A DNA stretch of 64,000 bases, taken from assembly GCF_014652615.1 (NCBI RefSeq), contig NZ_BMZD01000005.1, positions 1 to 64,000 of the forward strand. Direction: 5' to 3'. The notes under the pieces were generated by a model that saw only the letters and a program-made list of their open reading frames with translations, was not told where the DNA came from and did no database searches. This stretch comes from Novosphingobium arvoryzae (GTDB taxonomy: Bacteria; Pseudomonadota; Alphaproteobacteria; Sphingomonadales; Sphingomonadaceae). This document shows positions 63,744 to 64,000 of the stretch, in pieces (the first letter of the stretch is position 1; the number at the start of each line of letters is the position of its first letter). Both the position numbers and the translations under genes were made by a program.

Positions 63744-64000
63744 CTACAGCGCGTGATAGGTGAAATTGCGATACCGCACTGCGCCGGCCCCTGCCGCAAA
63801 CAGGGCCGGCTGCAGGCCCTCGCCCTCACCGGCCAGCGCCGTGTTGATGTTGTAGCCCGATGTTTCCAGCCGCAGCCCGTGGCGGGTCCAGCGTTCGCCA
63901 TCGAGGCTGTAGAACATCGTGACGATATGCTCGCGGTTCTCCATCCGCAGGAAGATCCGGCGCGTGGCAGGCGCAGGCTCGCGCCAGTGGTGAACCTTGC
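63744..64000 (-). CDS. C-terminal part of a GH43-type glycosidase
   Basis: 85 codons reach the right edge on the minus strand, open throughout. The sequence (HIVTMFYSLDGERWTRHG, LETSGYNINTALAG, QPALFAAGAGAVRYRNFTYHAL) resembles the concanavalin-like C-terminal domain of GH43 beta-xylosidases and arabinofuranosidases. Those release xylose or arabinose from polysaccharides, fitting the xylA-xylB and acetylesterase genes. The catalytic domain lies outside the window, so the call is provisional. Confidence 0.55.
   Translation of the reverse strand, partial: KVHHWREPAPATRRIFLRMENREHIVTMFYSLDGERWTRHGLRLETSGYNINTALAGEGEGLQPALFAAGAGAVRYRNFTYHAL

Overview
The window looks like a chromosomal segment of a GC-rich alphaproteobacterium of the sphingomonad group (Novosphingobium or Sphingobium type). 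The reasons are the high-GC codon use, the mix of NadB, TrhO, PPK2, HI0933-type flavoproteins, TldD, a NrdA apparently lacking an ATP-cone, DUF4402 and HapK-like proteins, and a wealth of acyl-CoA, P450, Rieske and sugar catabolism genes. No rRNA, tRNA or CRISPR array is visible. The genus is inferred from gene content, not from a marker search.

Bases 1 to about 5,650 are an accessory island of visibly lower GC that lies against the 3' end of guaA, a known integration hotspot. It holds a CatB-type acetyltransferase, a possible IS21-like end, two divergent paralogous catalytic-domain-only tyrosine recombinases (188 aa each) separated by palindromes, a 39-codon small ORF coupled to a VOC protein, a glutamine-rich hypothetical protein and a 414-aa integrase.

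Bases 5,658-48,900 are mainly core chromosome: guaA, an acyl-CoA ligase, an M20 peptidase, gyrB, an aldehyde dehydrogenase, two flavoproteins and trhO. Next comes a lipid- or terpenoid-like operon (dcd, acyl-CoA dehydrogenase, trans-acting enoyl reductase type protein, limonene-epoxide-hydrolase-like protein, MFS). UDP-sugar genes follow (UDP-glucuronate 4-epimerase type, wecB, wecC), then a HapK-like gene with two small membrane proteins, and the class I ribonucleotide reductase genes nrdA and nrdB with a PepSY-type membrane protein between them. The stretch ends with ppk2, nadB, an ABC ATPase, tldD, a P450-TetR pair behind a perfect palindrome, and a flavin monooxygenase divergent from a LysR regulator.

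Bases 49,800-64,000 form the most distinctive region, a sugar and glycoside catabolism locus. One arm is an operon of a GMC oxidoreductase with xylB and xylA. Divergent from it are a DUF6379 protein and a xylose-isomerase-like TIM barrel, which match the beta and alpha subunits of C-glycoside deglycosidases. Then come an exported esterase, a GPH symporter, a TetR regulator, an MFS transporter, a Gfo/Idh/MocA dehydrogenase with a second TIM-barrel isomerase, a VanA-like Rieske oxygenase and the C-terminus of a GH43-type glycosidase. A recurring near-palindrome (TRGAAY-N4-RTTCYA type) sits on several promoters here, twice in the same position on the -10 element. The reading offered is a TetR-controlled regulon that imports aryl glycosides, oxidises the sugar to a 3-keto form, cleaves the C-C or C-O glycosidic bond, sends xylose into the pentose phosphate pathway and starts on the aromatic aglycone. 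This is inferred from gene families and shared promoter sites.

Several intergenic repeats recur in the window: a long hairpin family (copies near 19.2, 36.1 and 46.4 kb) and a GTCACCCCGGA hairpin family (16.2 and 48.8 kb).
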